Notes under the pieces: generated by a model | Database searches by the model: none | What the model was told of the DNA's origin: nothing | Seen by the model: only the letters and a program-made list of their open reading frames with translations | Shown here: positions 1-12,151 of the stretch, in pieces | How the letters are laid out: each line of letters opens with the position of its first letter | Numbering within the stretch: the stretch's first letter is position 1 | Program-made: the position numbers and the translations under genes | NCBI GenBank assembly: GCA_005765155.1 | Contig: VCCP01000002.1 | Coordinates: forward strand, 1,240,001 to 1,304,000 | Source: Zelopaecilomyces penicillatus | Taxonomy: Eukaryota; Ascomycota; Sordariomycetes; Hypocreales; Pseudodiploosporaceae | DNA length: 64,000 nucleotides | Direction: 5' to 3'

Positions 1-2270
1 CTGTATAGGCCCACCCATTGGCTGGTTCAACCGTGAGATTCACTGAGTTGCCATGATTGCTGTAACCATCTACAAGATATTCATGTAATGTGTGCCCATC
101 GTCGACGGAGATCGCCTCGTGATCCAGGTGTAGACTGCCGTTACGTCTGCCCATGGAGGGTCGTGGAAACATATCAAGCAAGGTCGATGCCTCAACACGC
201 ATTCTGGGGTCGTCGTTGAGACAAATTTCTGTCATTTGTCTAAACCAATCTGGGATGTTGATTTCAGGGCCAAGCATCAGCGGACGGCCCTGCGTTTCAG
301 GTTCGTCCTCCAGCATCGCTAACCCCCACAAGACCATCCCAAGTTGATAGAGGTCAGACTTAACGCCGATATACATGGTTAAGCGCTGGTTAGATTCGAT
401 TAGATGGGTCATTTCGGGCGGTTCCCATCCCATAGGGCATCCTCTTCGGTTGATATCGATGATTTTGGCGTCACCAGCATCATCAACGACAATGTTGGAT
501 AGGGTGAAGTCTCCCTGGACGAATCCTGAATCATGGATGTCGGCTAATCCTTGTACAATCTGCTTCGCCCACTTTTCCCTGGTGCTCCATGGTATGCCGA
601 TAGTACTTTCCTTACAATTTTCGTAAATGAGGTCAATGAGGGCACCCTGGTCGGCGAAACTGATGAGCAGCCCCTTCACAAAGTCATCATGATCGTCCAC
701 CACGACACCATGAAACTTGATGACATGGTCAGAGTACCGGAGGCTGTTGAGTGCATTGACTTCGTAAAGAAACTCTTCAATGGTGTCGGGGCTTGGAATC
801 TCCTTCTTGATGAAAGTACGGCCATGAACGCTGACTTTGTAAACAAATCCGGACATGTGCGAGTCAAAAACGATATCCCGTTCTCTAATGCGTCTGCAGC
901 CCAGATGCCGTATTTGGCTGACTGAGGGATAGTGGATAATTTCCTGAAAAGAGCGTCAGTTTGCAGGCGGCTCCCACGACAGAGTGTGAATGGAGCCTGT
1001 AATAAGGCATCCCGTTAAGAAATAAACCCACATTACCATCTTCGACAACATGGACATGAAGTCTGCCATCAGTTGTCTCAAGTTTCAGGTTTGTCACCGT
1101 GTCATAAAATTGAATATCAGCTAGGCTTTCGCGGATCGCTTCGTATATCTTGGCGCTCTTGTCTCGCTGGTATTTGGTATGAATGAGGTCCATCTCCAGG
1201 GAGTTCGTGGGCGCATCGCGATAATCTAATGAAACAGTGACCCGGCGCCACAAATGCTCGTTTTCTCGATACGTCACAAAAAATTTCTCTCGTTTCGATC
1301 GGTCTCTGAAATGCATGCTGAGGTTAAGAATCCATGTTCTCTCAAGCTCTTCATGAATCAAGGCATCATATTGCGAGGTCGTCATAGAACGGGCATCTGC
1401 TGTGGAGGCTTCGTCTGGAGGTGAGTACCTATCCGAGAATTGTTCCACGTCGTTCAATGAATATGATTCATCGTCTTGGTCGAACCTATGGCCAAAGGTG
1501 TGTATTGGCTCGTGCACTGTCTCCTCCACGGTCTCTCGCATGGTCTCCTGTACCAACTCTTGCACCGACTCCTGTAACGTCTCCCATTTTGGTTCCTGCA
1601 CTGTTTCTTGTACTGGCTTGTGGGACGGCTCTGGAACGGGTCCTTCTGTTGCTACCTGTTCAAGCTCCGGGGTCTTCTCCTGACTGAGCTCCTCCATCGG
1701 TTCAGGCAGCGGCTTCGAGGATGGCTCATGTGACGGCTTCTGTGCTTCTACTGGCTCATGTACCAGTTCTTGTACCAATTCCTGCATCGACTCACTGACC
1801 GCTTCATTGCCTGCTATGCCCATAGTCGTGGATGGTAACTGCGAAGTCTGAGAAGCCCTCTCAAGCTGGACATCGCCAAGAAAACTTGGCGCACTGGCTC
1901 TAGAGCCAGCATAGGCTCTTGAGGTAGCTCGACCTCTAGTCCTCAGGGACCGCCTCTCGGCAGAGACGGCCCTTCGCTCAGCCAGGCATGGTTCTACGGG
2001 GGCGAGGAAGTCTCTGCGTTCTGACTCCTGGCGCTTGAAAGTTTGTTGACGTGGAATTCCGGGAACCACTTTTCGCGACATGCGTTTGATCAAGCCTGGT
2101 CTGAAGAAGTCATCGACAGCTTTAAACTGGGCTTGCCTAGATAACTCGGTGGAGGCTGAAGTGGATGGCGTTGAAGAACCGGATTGACGACCTAGCAGCT
2201 TGCGAAGAAAGCTTTGTTTCCCGGACGACCGTGGCCGAGGCAAAAGCGCTGAGCCGTCCGGCAGAGCCAT
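1..2270 (-). CDS. Divergent protein kinase with long low-complexity N-terminus (3' end cut by the window edge)
   Basis: Starts at the ATG at 2268-2270 and runs off the left edge. Exon 1 is 1032-2270. The best intron is 944-1031: donor GTGGGT, branch CTGAC, acceptor TTTTCAG, and it keeps the frame. Exon 2 is 943 to below 1. About 727 residues are visible. Residues 1-413 are Ser/Arg-rich and then Glu/Val/Gln/Pro-rich, with irregular short repeats. From about residue 435 there is a kinase fold: ATP lysine in FIKKEI (about 459-460), a catalytic-loop equivalent QGDFTLSN (Asp558, Asn563), and DIN (Asp576) where DFG is expected, followed by GWEPPE as the APE-like motif. The glycine loop is degenerate and the HRD His-Arg is missing. 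It could be an active atypical kinase or a pseudokinase; substrate and pathway are unknown. A much shorter intron with its donor near 982 would also keep the frame, so this junction needs transcript support. Confidence 0.8.
1402..1790 (-). repeat. Glu/Val/Gln/Pro-rich degenerate coding repeat
   Basis: Inside the first exon of the kinase gene, short units of the type QELVQE, EPVQE and EETVHEP recur with a spacing of about 4 to 8 residues. The DNA shows matching repeats of ctcytgyacy on the plus strand. It is probably a disordered or coiled charged linker. The repeats are imperfect, so this is old or selected low complexity rather than a fresh minisatellite. Confidence 0.7.
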
Positions 2271-3574
2271 GCTTCCAGTTTCGTCGTTGCTAAACTGCTA
2301 TTTACAAAGCTGGCGCCCCAGGTGCAGCGCGATGGTGACAATTACGAGACGGGGGATCTCTCAACGACCTTCGGGTTGTTGTAGCCTGACGGTTGGCAAT
2401 AAAAATAGACGCTGACTAGGCAGAGAACAATTCAGAGTCATGTAAAATGGATAATAAAGGCGGCTCATGGGCGTGAGTGGAGGCACAGTGACGGTGTTGG
2501 AGAGTGCGTGAGAGTGTGAGCACACGCACGTGGCCGAGCAGCGCAGTTACAGCGAGGCGTTCGCTCTGACGAAGCACAGGTCAGGACGAAAAGCGGCCAT
2601 GTATAATGATGCGCATGAAGATGACGAAAAGCTTGAAGCTGGCTGTGACTCAAGACAGGCAGGCGAGGGCGAAAGCAAAGGACAAGGATAAGGACGACAA
2701 CAGCAGACGACGAGGCATAGACTGCTGGTGGTGGTGGTGGCTGATGAGGTTCAAGAATCAAGGGACCACTGCGATTGGCGGGGCAGCCTGGAGGGGCCGA
2801 GCCGTCAATGGGCGGCAACGCAGGAGCGATCAACGGCGGCTAATCAGGACAGTGCTCGCGAGATACAGTGCAGCAATGGAGAGAGGAGGGGGAGAGGAAT
2901 TTTGCGATTCACACGTCACAGCAGGATCGCGAGCGATAGAGAGAGTAAGAAGCAGAGAAGAGAGAGAGAGGTTTGGCGTCGAGAACTGGCAAGCGAAAGA
3001 ATGGAGAGGCTGGATGGTGCGCTGCTCCTTTTTTTTTAATGGGCCTTCTATCTGTCGGCTGTGCAGGTGCTGCAGGCTGCGGTGAGGCATTGGATTGGAC
3101 TGGCATTGGTACTTTGCACGAGGTACAGTGGTGTGTGAATACCGGTAGCCCAGGCGGTTGGGTACGAACCAGTAGGCTCGGGGTGTGCGTGGTGTGCTGA
3201 CAGGGACGACATTGACACCTGCCCGAACTGAAGGTGGTCACGGACAGCGGTTTTCGGTGTCTGGAAGTGTGCAGTGTGCTGTCGATGGCAGCCACTGCCG
3301 GGGACGCTACAGCGGCTGTAGGATAAGCCTACAACTGAAGAACACCTCACTGTACGAACTGAAGTCCGGCAGGGCTACACCCCCTGAATCCCTTGGGCAC
3401 TAATGTGTCCGGTAGGGCCAAGGGCTCTCTTTTCCCTCACTTCGCTTCATTATTTGCTTTTGCCGTCCGAGGTAGGTGCAGTCCACGTTCGTTCCTTCAG
3501 TAAACAAACCCTAGCTCCAACTGCGGCCACAACGCACTTTTTCTCACTCAAACTATTTGTGCCGCTGGCGAATC

Positions 3575-3627
3575 CTTCTTTTTATCTTTTCTTTTTTTTC
3601 TTTCTTCTTCTTTCCTTTTATCCCCGT
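3575..3627 (+). promoter_or_regulatory. Pyrimidine-rich (CT) tract
   Basis: A tract of almost pure C/T on the plus strand, of the kind often found just upstream of transcription starts in filamentous fungi. It is followed within about 30 nt by an ATG at 3651 that opens a 66-codon frame ending at 3850. I could not support that frame as a gene by similarity, so the tract may drive a small or noncoding transcript or be inert. Confidence 0.3.
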
Positions 3628-5769
3628 TACATTATCATTTCGTGTGATTATGGTTGATACCCCCAGGACAACCCCCTCCATTCAGCCTATCATCTTTCAC
3701 CAACCGTTGTCAAAACGTGCATTGAGCGGATGGGCCACTGCAGTGGGTGGCACCAGCGCTAACTTATTAGGGTGCGTTCTGCTGGGGAGCGCTTGTCGCA
3801 GACTGGTCAGAAACAAAGGAGTCTGTGAACACACAAACACACCTGGTTGAACAGTCAGTCACACACTCTCGAACACACTCTCGAACACACCGACCACGCA
3901 ACTGGCTAGGATTGGATAGCCAGCGTAGCAAGCCCAGCTGGAATAGGACAGGCCTCACGTCTTCCCTGAGGACCCGGGTCATCGGAGGAGTGTGTCTACG
4001 TCCATGTGTGCCCTCCAACAAATGCACTCGAACTATTATTATGCCTCCAACCACCTTCAGACCACTACGTACAAATCTCGATTATTAACCTGACCATGGC
4101 AGACCGACAAGACGGGTCATGATCTCTTGCCAAACGACAGGGTTGGCTTGGACACTGCTGAGTTGTTCATCATGATATGATGTCAGGCAAGGCAGTCTGG
4201 CCGCTGTGTTCACCATCGCCCTTGTCCATATCACAATGCAAAAGCAATGGGGCACTCCCCTTTGTCAGTCAATGCCTTGAACTCAATTCCACGTCAAGGA
4301 CCGAAGTGATCGTCTCGGATTCTCTCGTGCTCATGCTGTTAATGGATATGTCGTACTTAATACTGCTGGTTGTGAGATACATAGGTCTCTCTCTCTCCGT
4401 GACCGCCATTTTGAGTTTCTTTGACAATGATGTCCCGGTAATTAGTCGGTCTGCCTAATTAGTGAGTGCCAGGGCAAGTTTGGGATCTCAGCGTCTCGGG
4501 CTGTACCCAATGGCAACGCGAGCCGAGGGTGCTAATACTGGGGATATCCCTTTTAGTTACCCTGTCCTGGTCTCGCCGACTGCTTGGAACGCACTAAACC
4601 AGAATATCACCGGGGCCCAATGGCGGCGGCATTGGGCATCGTCGTTTTGTTGTTTGTGTGACTAGGGGGTCCAGGTCAGGTCAGGTTATCCACAACCATG
4701 TCACTCTCAGGAAACGCCGATTTGACAATGGCTTTGAAAGGCCCACATTTGCGTGAATTGGGATTCCAGTAGCCGAGTCTTATCGACCTGCTCTTTCTCC
4801 GAAAGAAGGAAAAGTGACACAAGTTTAAAGAAGGGGAACGGGGAAAAAGGAATTCCAACGAAAAGAGTCCGGAAATGCCTCTCGTTAAAAATTTCGATTA
4901 CATACTCTGAGCTAACTATTTATCTAGCTTAGTACCTACTTGACCTAGCCGACCTCCGTGATCGCCGTGTCTCACACAATAAACTCAGAAATAACCTTCC
5001 AAGAACGCGAGGTGGTCACCATACCATACCGTAGGATCTTTTTTGCCAGTTCCATGCAAGGGCCGGACTTTTTTTTCCAAGCATTCCATGCTCGGCTTGC
5101 CCTCTCCCAATTGAACGGATGGCACGTCATGGTCCATTGGGATGGACTCGTCTTGGTTGTGTGCTTCACGACACCCTCTCTTGTTGTCTCTTGTTTTACT
5201 TCTTGTTAGTTGGTTGATTGATTGTTCTGCTGCCGCCATTGCCCAGCAAAGACTTGTTTGGGCTAACCTCTAGGTGTATCGTCTCGTCATTGTCGTCGTC
5301 GGGTATCGATTCTAACTGTATTAATCAATTGCAGCCAGCCCTGAATTGAGTATTGAGGCTGTCGTAGTGGCCGTCTGCGAAGGGAATGGCGTCCAATCTC
5401 GCCAGCCCAACCGAAGGACGCCAGCACATCCCCTCCGTCACTTTTTTTTTTTTTTGCATAGTTGCACCAGGGTGGTCCAACCCTATCTGGCACTCTTATG
5501 GTAATACCACCGTATCCGTCGTTGTTCGTCCACATCATTGTCCACACTCGTGTGGTTTTCCCCGCACCAACAACGGTCCATCCACCCATCCATCCCTGCC
5601 GGGTCCAGGATCCAGTCCAATGGAGCGCACCACGTCACACGCAAGCACCCACTTGCGGCAACGGCGACGCCCTAACAGACATTGACGCGAACCCCGATTT
5701 CACAATCGAAACCCTAAGGTAACGGAGAACATAGGTACAGGCAGGCCCAGCCGTCAGAGGCGTAAATAA

Positions 5770-6260
5770 ATACCTCTTTCAGACGTTAGGCTTTGCGCTG
5801 CATACTACATATATACCTACATCATGATACATGTACACGAGCCCTATATAGATTGCCTACTACCTTACTACTAGTTGGTACTTGATACTAGGTGCCAAGT
5901 GAGGTGCCTATGATTATATACCTCTTTCAGGGCCGTCATCCATGCGAACCGCACACCATACATAGAGTACACACATGCATATGTGCGTACACTGTCATGT
6001 ACAGCAGAGCCTTGCTCATCCTAGGCCCTCTCGTGTGGGGTCAGGCATGAGTGCATTGGATTTGCTGGCGGTTTGAGCAAATTGGCGCTTGCAGCTAGGT
6101 AATTATTTTCTTCCTACCTACAGTACGTAAGTATTGTAGCACTCGCGGCATGCCGGAAGACGGAAGACGGACAGACACCATGCTACCTAATAATTGTGTG
6201 TGAGAATATGCGCATGCAGCCGTCCATGTACGTAGGTACATCCGCCCTATTGCGGCGAGG
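5770..6260. repeat. TACCTA/TAGGTA-rich intergenic tract
   Basis: The words TACCTA, ACCTACCTA and their reverse complements recur many times, for example near 5768, 5813, 5890, 5918, 6096, 6114 and 6232. The motif often forms the palindrome TACCTAGGTA. Similar tracts lie near 26430-27125 and 60560-60920. It is non-coding. Confidence 0.6.
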
Positions 6261-7532
6261 ATGATGCGATGCAAAGCGAAGCGAAGCGAAGCAATACGAT
6301 AGGGTAATATGATGTGCTGTGTCTAATGACACGCACGGGGTCGTCATTAGGACACAAGAGAGAGATTGACAAATACTAAAATGTAGGTAGAAGGAAATCC
6401 TAGAGACAAGGAAAAGAGACAAAAGAAAAAGTACCCTTAGGCATCGCTGTGTTGCCTCTAGTAGATTAGGCTTGCTAAAGTGCGGGAAAGTGAGGCGAGA
6501 AACGGAACTAGGGGCATTTCAACTAATCAGTGTGGACACTTTCATCGCCGTGTATGAGTTGTCATCGATTGGCTTCAACTTTTGCAAACTCAAGTACTAC
6601 TGTGCATTGCTATTGCTATTGCTCGAATATCCATCATTACATTCGTCAACCATGTAGGCTAAACTGCTAGTTTAACAAACTAGGCGTAACTCAGCACCAC
6701 TCCAACCCACCCACCTAATCAATCGTCTAGGCCCGTCCCGCGCTCCGGTCCGGAGACCCACTTATACGCAAATGCAAGCCCTGCCTGCTTGCCTGCCTGT
6801 GGGAAGGAGTGGGTGGGGTAAGTATGGACGACTAAGCAACGGGGGTTCGGAAGTCTAAATTTGTTCCTCAACGTCATGAGTCTGCTGCCGTGTCGGATGC
6901 CCAGACACCAGCTATTACAATTGCCTGATCAACTTGGTAGATACCTAGGTACTCACTATAGGTGTACAGATTGAGTTTGGAACATGTAAACTGGGAGGCA
7001 TGCATGCACTTTCTTCTGTTTTCTAAACCTCATCCTAAACGTACTCTACGAAGTCATGCATGCAAACATGCCTAACGATGATGAGTAGTAATAATCCAGA
7101 TGTAAGTACTTTGTACGGAATGTAGAAATATCAAGCCCACACGTCATCATCTGTACAAGTAATCTCGACACAAGTTGGGCATCTCCCAGGCCAGATCAAC
7201 AGGTAATATGCAATCGCTCCGAGACTTCTATAAATACAATCAAAATTCCAAAATAAACCAAGCTCCAAATAAAATAAAAAAGAGCCCGCAAATGAGTAGG
7301 AGTGATTCTGCTTGCCGTGCCCATTCAGATCCTTGACTGATCCAAATCCCCCTTGTCGTGCCCCCAAGGTGGGGGGAGAAAAAACGCCGAAATTCTACGC
7401 CGTTCGCCCCAAACCAAGACAACATCTAGTGCTTGGAGGAGTGAATGATGCTCAAGGGCCCACCGCCGCCCGTCTTCAATGCAGAGTTGTCCATACAACG
7501 TGTACCCGCCTGGAGAATTCTAGGAAAACCAT

Positions 7533-10500
7533 CTAATCGCTGTCCTCACTCTTTTCCTTCGACTCCTTCTTCTTGTTCTGCTCTTGCCATTCACAAATCT
7601 TACACTCGTTGGCTTTTGCCCGGTCTAGATCGGGGAAGATGATTTCAAAAACCTCAGAGTACCAGTCCACAGCATGGCCCTCAATTCCCTCCTTAATCGT
7701 CTATAGTGGCGATGTTAGCCAAAGTTCTTCCGTTCCTTGCCGTTATTTTTTCGAGAGATTGAAATGAGTTACATACCTGTGGCAGTTCCAACCAGTCTGA
7801 CATGTTATCCTTGGGGAAAATGATTGTCTTACAGCCCGCTCTCCTTGCCGCCACTGTCTTCTCTCGCAAGCCACCGATACGCAGCACTTTGCCCGTTAAC
7901 GTCAGTTCGCCTGTCATCGCCACCGTTGGATTCACCGGCGTGCCAGTTGCTAGCGACAGTAACGACGTTGCCATTGTGATACCTGCAGATGGACCATCCT
8001 TAGGAACAGCACCGTCGGGCACGTGAAGGTGCATCTTGGCCTTTTCAAAGAAATGATTGTCCGGGAACTCCTTAGCCATGAAGGACTTGGTGAACGAGTA
8101 AGCAATCGTAGTTGACTCCTTCATCACCGATTTCATGTTACCCGTGATTTCAAGGTGTGGTCGGGAGCTTGGGCGTAGTGGTGCTTGGATAATGGTTTCA
8201 ATGTACATGGCGGCGCCGCCGAGTTGAGTCCAGGCTAGTCCCATGGCAACACCAGCAGGGCTGACCTCGTAAAGACGGTCGGAAGTAAACACGGGTGGGC
8301 CAATGTAGTCTGTCAGGTTGTCCTTGCCAATATCAACGTGGACAGAGTCGGGCACCTTCAGCGCCACACGAGGCTTCTCTGTAGTTTCGTTCTCGCTCGG
8401 CTCCGTAACGACCTGTTCCTTGCCACTCTCTTCCGACTTCTCAGCAGCTTCTTCAGCCTTCCTTTGGACTTCTTGAGCTGCTTTACCCTCCTCAGTCAGA
8501 GCTTCTTCCTCCGGAAGTACCTCTTCTCCGAGATCCTGGACAATTTTCAAGGCTGACTTTCGATAGACCTTTTCAATCTGCTTCTTGAGATTTCGAACAC
8601 CCGACTCACGGCAGTATGATTTGATCAGCTCTTCAATCGCCTCATCGGTAAGGTTTACGTTGGCATCCTTCAAACCAGCGGCTTCTTTAGCGGCTGGGGA
8701 AAGGTATCTGTTGGCAATGGCCTTCTTCTCGTCCGCAACGTAACCAGAGAGCGTGATGAGCTCCATTCGGTCAAGGAGCGGCCGGGGAATGGTTTCTGTC
8801 ATGTTGGCAGTGCAGACAAACAGGACCTTGGACAGGTCAACTGGGACGTCCATGTAATGATCCAAAAATGAATTGTTCTGTTCGGGATCAAGAAGCTCCA
8901 ACAGCGCAGACGACGGGTCGCCTTGATATCCTCGGCCAATCTTGTCAATCTCATCAATCAGAATAAGGGGGTTCTCCGTCTGGCATTTCTTTAACGCTTG
9001 GATGATTCGGCCAGGCAGTGCGCCAACATAAGTTCGTCGATGACCCTTGATTTCCGCCACATCTGTGAGACCGCCGACACTGAATCTGTAATATTGCCTG
9101 TTGAGAGCCCTGGCAATGGACTTTCCAATGCTCGTTTTTCCAACACCAGGAGGGCCGACGAAGCAGAGAATCTTGCCCTCAACTGAGCCTCGCAGCTTGC
9201 CGACGGCAATAAACTCTAGAATTCGATCCTTGACGTCCTGCAAGCCGTAATGGTCCTCATCCAACACCTTGACTGCATTCGGTAAACCAAAGTTCTCTGC
9301 GCTCCTCTGACCCCAAGGAATCTGTGTCAACCAATCTAGATAATTTCGTGTAACATTGAATTCTGAGGCTGCCGTTTCCAAATGTGCCAATTTGTTGAGT
9401 TCTTCGTCAAAAACTTTACGCACTGGCTCGGGCATTGCCAGCTTGTTTGCCTTCTCCCGAAACTTCTCCACCATCTTGTCCTTACCATCAGACTCTAACC
9501 CGAGCTCGCGGCGGATGCCCTTCATCTGCTCCATCAGCCAGTATTCTCGCTGCCGCTTGCTAATCTTGCTCTCCACATCCTTTGTGATCTTGGACTGCAA
9601 TTGTGCATTCATGAGCTCCTTCTTGAGAACTATGAGTGCTTTTTGCATTCTTTCCTCCACGTTCATGCACGCAAGAACCTCCTGCAACTCCCTTTGCTCC
9701 CCTGAAGAGACGGCCGCGGCGAAGTCTGCGAGCTTGGCAGGTTCTGACGTCACATTTCCAGTAGACTGGCTCATTGAAAATGTTGAGATTTGGTCTCTAA
9801 AAAGGTTGTTCATTGTGGCAACTTCTTTGAAGACGTTGACAATCTCATTGGTCACGGCGCGAATAACTGGGCTTTTTGGGTCGTATGGCTCGTCTGCCAG
9901 ATTTTCCACGTTGACGAGGCTGACAGGGTATCTCTTTAAGAACGACGTAGGCTCATACTTATCCGCTGTCTGGTCAGACTTCTTCTCAACAGCACCTTCC
10001 TCGAAGCTTGCGACAACGTCGCCCTTCTTCTCCTGCTGAGCATCCTCCTCTGCTGGTTTCTGCGGTATGGGTAGTGGTGTTTCTGGCTCTAATTTGGTGT
10101 CGCCCTTCTTGAGGTCGCCTCCAGGTGGCACAAGGCTTGAAAGCCGGATTCGGCGGTGTGGATAGAGAATGGCTGTCAAAGCACCTTCTTGACCATGAAT
10201 GGGAAATGCGCTAGTGATTTGGGCAAAGACTCCCACGTCATAAACGTCATCGACATTTCGTATGATATCATCGTCCTCATTCTCGTCTTTGAAGAGGAAA
10301 GCTCCCACATATGGCTGACCGCGCTTGATGGATTCTGTGATGGCGGTGGCTACGTTAGGGTCCTTGATAGTAATGGCCTTGTAAAAACCGGGGAAGAGTG
10401 GCCTTCGCGCAATAGGTATAGCCAGGACCTGGGGGTATACGTCTGGAACGACCGGCTTTTGCAAAGCTCTTTCGGCAGATTTTCGGCCACGCTTCCCACC

Positions 10501-10974
10501 ATCGCCACCAGCACCATCATTTCCTGAACCAGAACCAGCTCCAGCGGAGCTTCCGGCAGCGCCGCTCGACTTTCCGTCCTGTGATTGTGCAGAACCTTCA
10601 CTCTTTGCGGACGCCTCTGCTGTTGTACCTTTGGATTCGGCGGTACTCTTCTCCTCTGCCTCTTTGGCCTTGTTTTCAAGGTTTGCCTTGGCTTCTTCTT
10701 CGGACAGAGGTTCTGTGGGTGCCTCAACGGCAGGGTCGAAAAAGTTATTTCCCTTATCTTTCTCCTTGCTCAGCCTTGACGATGTTGAAAAAAAAAGGCC
10801 CACCGAATGATGGCTTGTCATGGGTAACCGTCGGCCGCAGACATGGGGAGCGCGAGATGATGCGCTCAGGATCCAAGGCCGTGTCCTGGGCATCGACTCG
10901 GAGAGCGCCCTCCCCGCATGTGCTGCTGAGCGCTCAATGATTAAGCGCCCCGAGGCGCGGGATCGAGGAATCAT
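7533..10974 (-). CDS. PIM1: Mitochondrial ATP-dependent Lon protease
   Basis: Lon/PIM1 degrades misfolded and oxidised proteins in the mitochondrial matrix and helps maintain mtDNA. Exon 1 is 7777-10974, intron 7701-7776 (GTATGT...TATAG), exon 2 7533-7700; the product is 1121 aa. The first 65 or so residues are Arg/Ser-rich with almost no acidic residues, as in a matrix presequence. A Lys/Glu/Gly-rich linker follows, then the Lon substrate-binding domain (from LFPGFYKA) and the AAA+ module with Walker A GPPGVGKTS at about 607-615 and Walker B ILIDEIDK. A Glu/Lys-rich insert of about 60 residues separates the AAA+ and protease domains. The catalytic dyad is Ser996 in KDGPSAG and Lys1039 in GGLREK, 43 apart as in bacterial Lon. 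Reading through the intron would replace the normal C-terminus with about 27 unrelated residues. Confidence 0.97.
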
Positions 10975-12151
10975 GGCGGCGGAGGGGACAGCTATCTAGA
11001 AGCTGTTGCTAAAGCTCGGAACTCGGGAAAGGCGAAAGCTGCCGACAAAGCCAAGGTCGTTGGCGCAGGATAGCAGACAGCAGTGTCGGGCAAATGAAGA
11101 GCCACGGTTGAGGCGGATAACAGGTTCTAATGCGCCCAAAGTGTGCTTGCTGTCGTGGTAGCAATCGTGGGCATTGCCGGCTCAGCGGCGGAAATGACTG
11201 AGTAATACGGAAGAGGAGGTGTTAAACGTGTATGTAAGTTGGCTAAAGTAGCGGGAGGCGACACCGGCCTATGCCGACTTGGCCGTGGAAATTTCAATGG
11301 CACACTAGGAGCTTCCACCGGCTGATCTCCGGTGTTGGGTGCAACCAGGCATGACATCCTACATGCGGTTTAGAGTGCGATGGAAGCATGTACATAAACA
11401 GCATAGGGATGGCTATAAAGGGTATGTTTCACCGATAGCTGGGAGCCATGTGGATACAAAGATATGGATGGCATCACACCATTGCCTTGATGACTTGTAG
11501 TGGGTTGCAGCAACCAAAAAACATCATATAAATTTTGAACGCTAAACCATGGTATTTCAGTATGAGTCCTTAAAATAAATTTGATTACAATTATAAGAGA
11601 TGTATTTGTGTAACATCGCTGATACCGCATATTGGTCGTTAACTGTCTGGCCACCTATAAGATAGCAGATTGATTTGCTGCTTGGTTTTCATAATAAGTT
11701 CGAGCCTAGCACTATTTATCCACCTGTTGATACCGCAGACGTTTTAGGGCTCATTTAATTTAAGGTAAACCCGTTGACTCTTTAACTCAATCCACTAGCA
11801 GACCAGCGGAGTTTCAAAGCCCATCCATCTATCAAGTCACCAAATCAGTAGAAATCAAGAGAGTCTAAGGAGATTGTAGGGTAGGCGCTGTTCAAGGTTC
11901 AGGTGGGTCAGTAGATAATACTAGCCAACCACCACCCCGCAGTTGCCCTCAATTGTTACTGTTGTCATTCTGGTTAGTTAGAGACTGAAGGTTGTTCTTG
12001 GCCATCAAGCAGTTCCTGCATTTTGTAAATTGACGGGTGGCTTGTAGGTGCCCGTCCGAGTCTTTTGCTTTAACCAGCCTGTAAAATCACCACTTCGCCT
12101 CTACAAAGACTTCAGAAGAACATTCTTATTCACCCTGCATTGCGGCACAAC
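10975..12151. other. Divergent intergenic region between Lon and the small charged protein gene
   Basis: 1.2 kb with no supportable coding frame. It must hold the promoters of Lon (leftward) and of the gene at 12152 (rightward). The stretch from about 11500 to 11760 is AT-rich. I see no repeat, RNA gene or unmistakable operator. Confidence 0.5.

Larger units (their letters stand above)
2271..7532. other. Gene-poor intergenic region of 5.3 kb
   Basis: No open frame here has convincing protein character or joins into a spliced model I can support. It holds the promoter and leader of the kinase gene (2271 upward), GA-rich DNA near 2880-2970, and a pyrimidine-rich tract at about 3575-3625. There is also a T-run near 5442-5455 and a stretch dense in TACCTA/TAGGTA words at about 5770-6260. 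The last part, below 7533, is the 3' flank of the Lon gene. I saw no tRNA-like T-arm, transposase frame or long terminal repeat. Confidence 0.6.

Noticed and set aside
2465..3350. Cluster of overlapping 70-160-codon frames
   Set aside because: Low-complexity GA/CT-rich DNA gives open frames on both strands; none has a protein-like profile.
9356..10039. 227-codon plus-strand frame inside Lon
   Set aside because: It is exactly antisense to the conserved Lon domain, Ser-rich, with no motif; a shadow of the coding strand.
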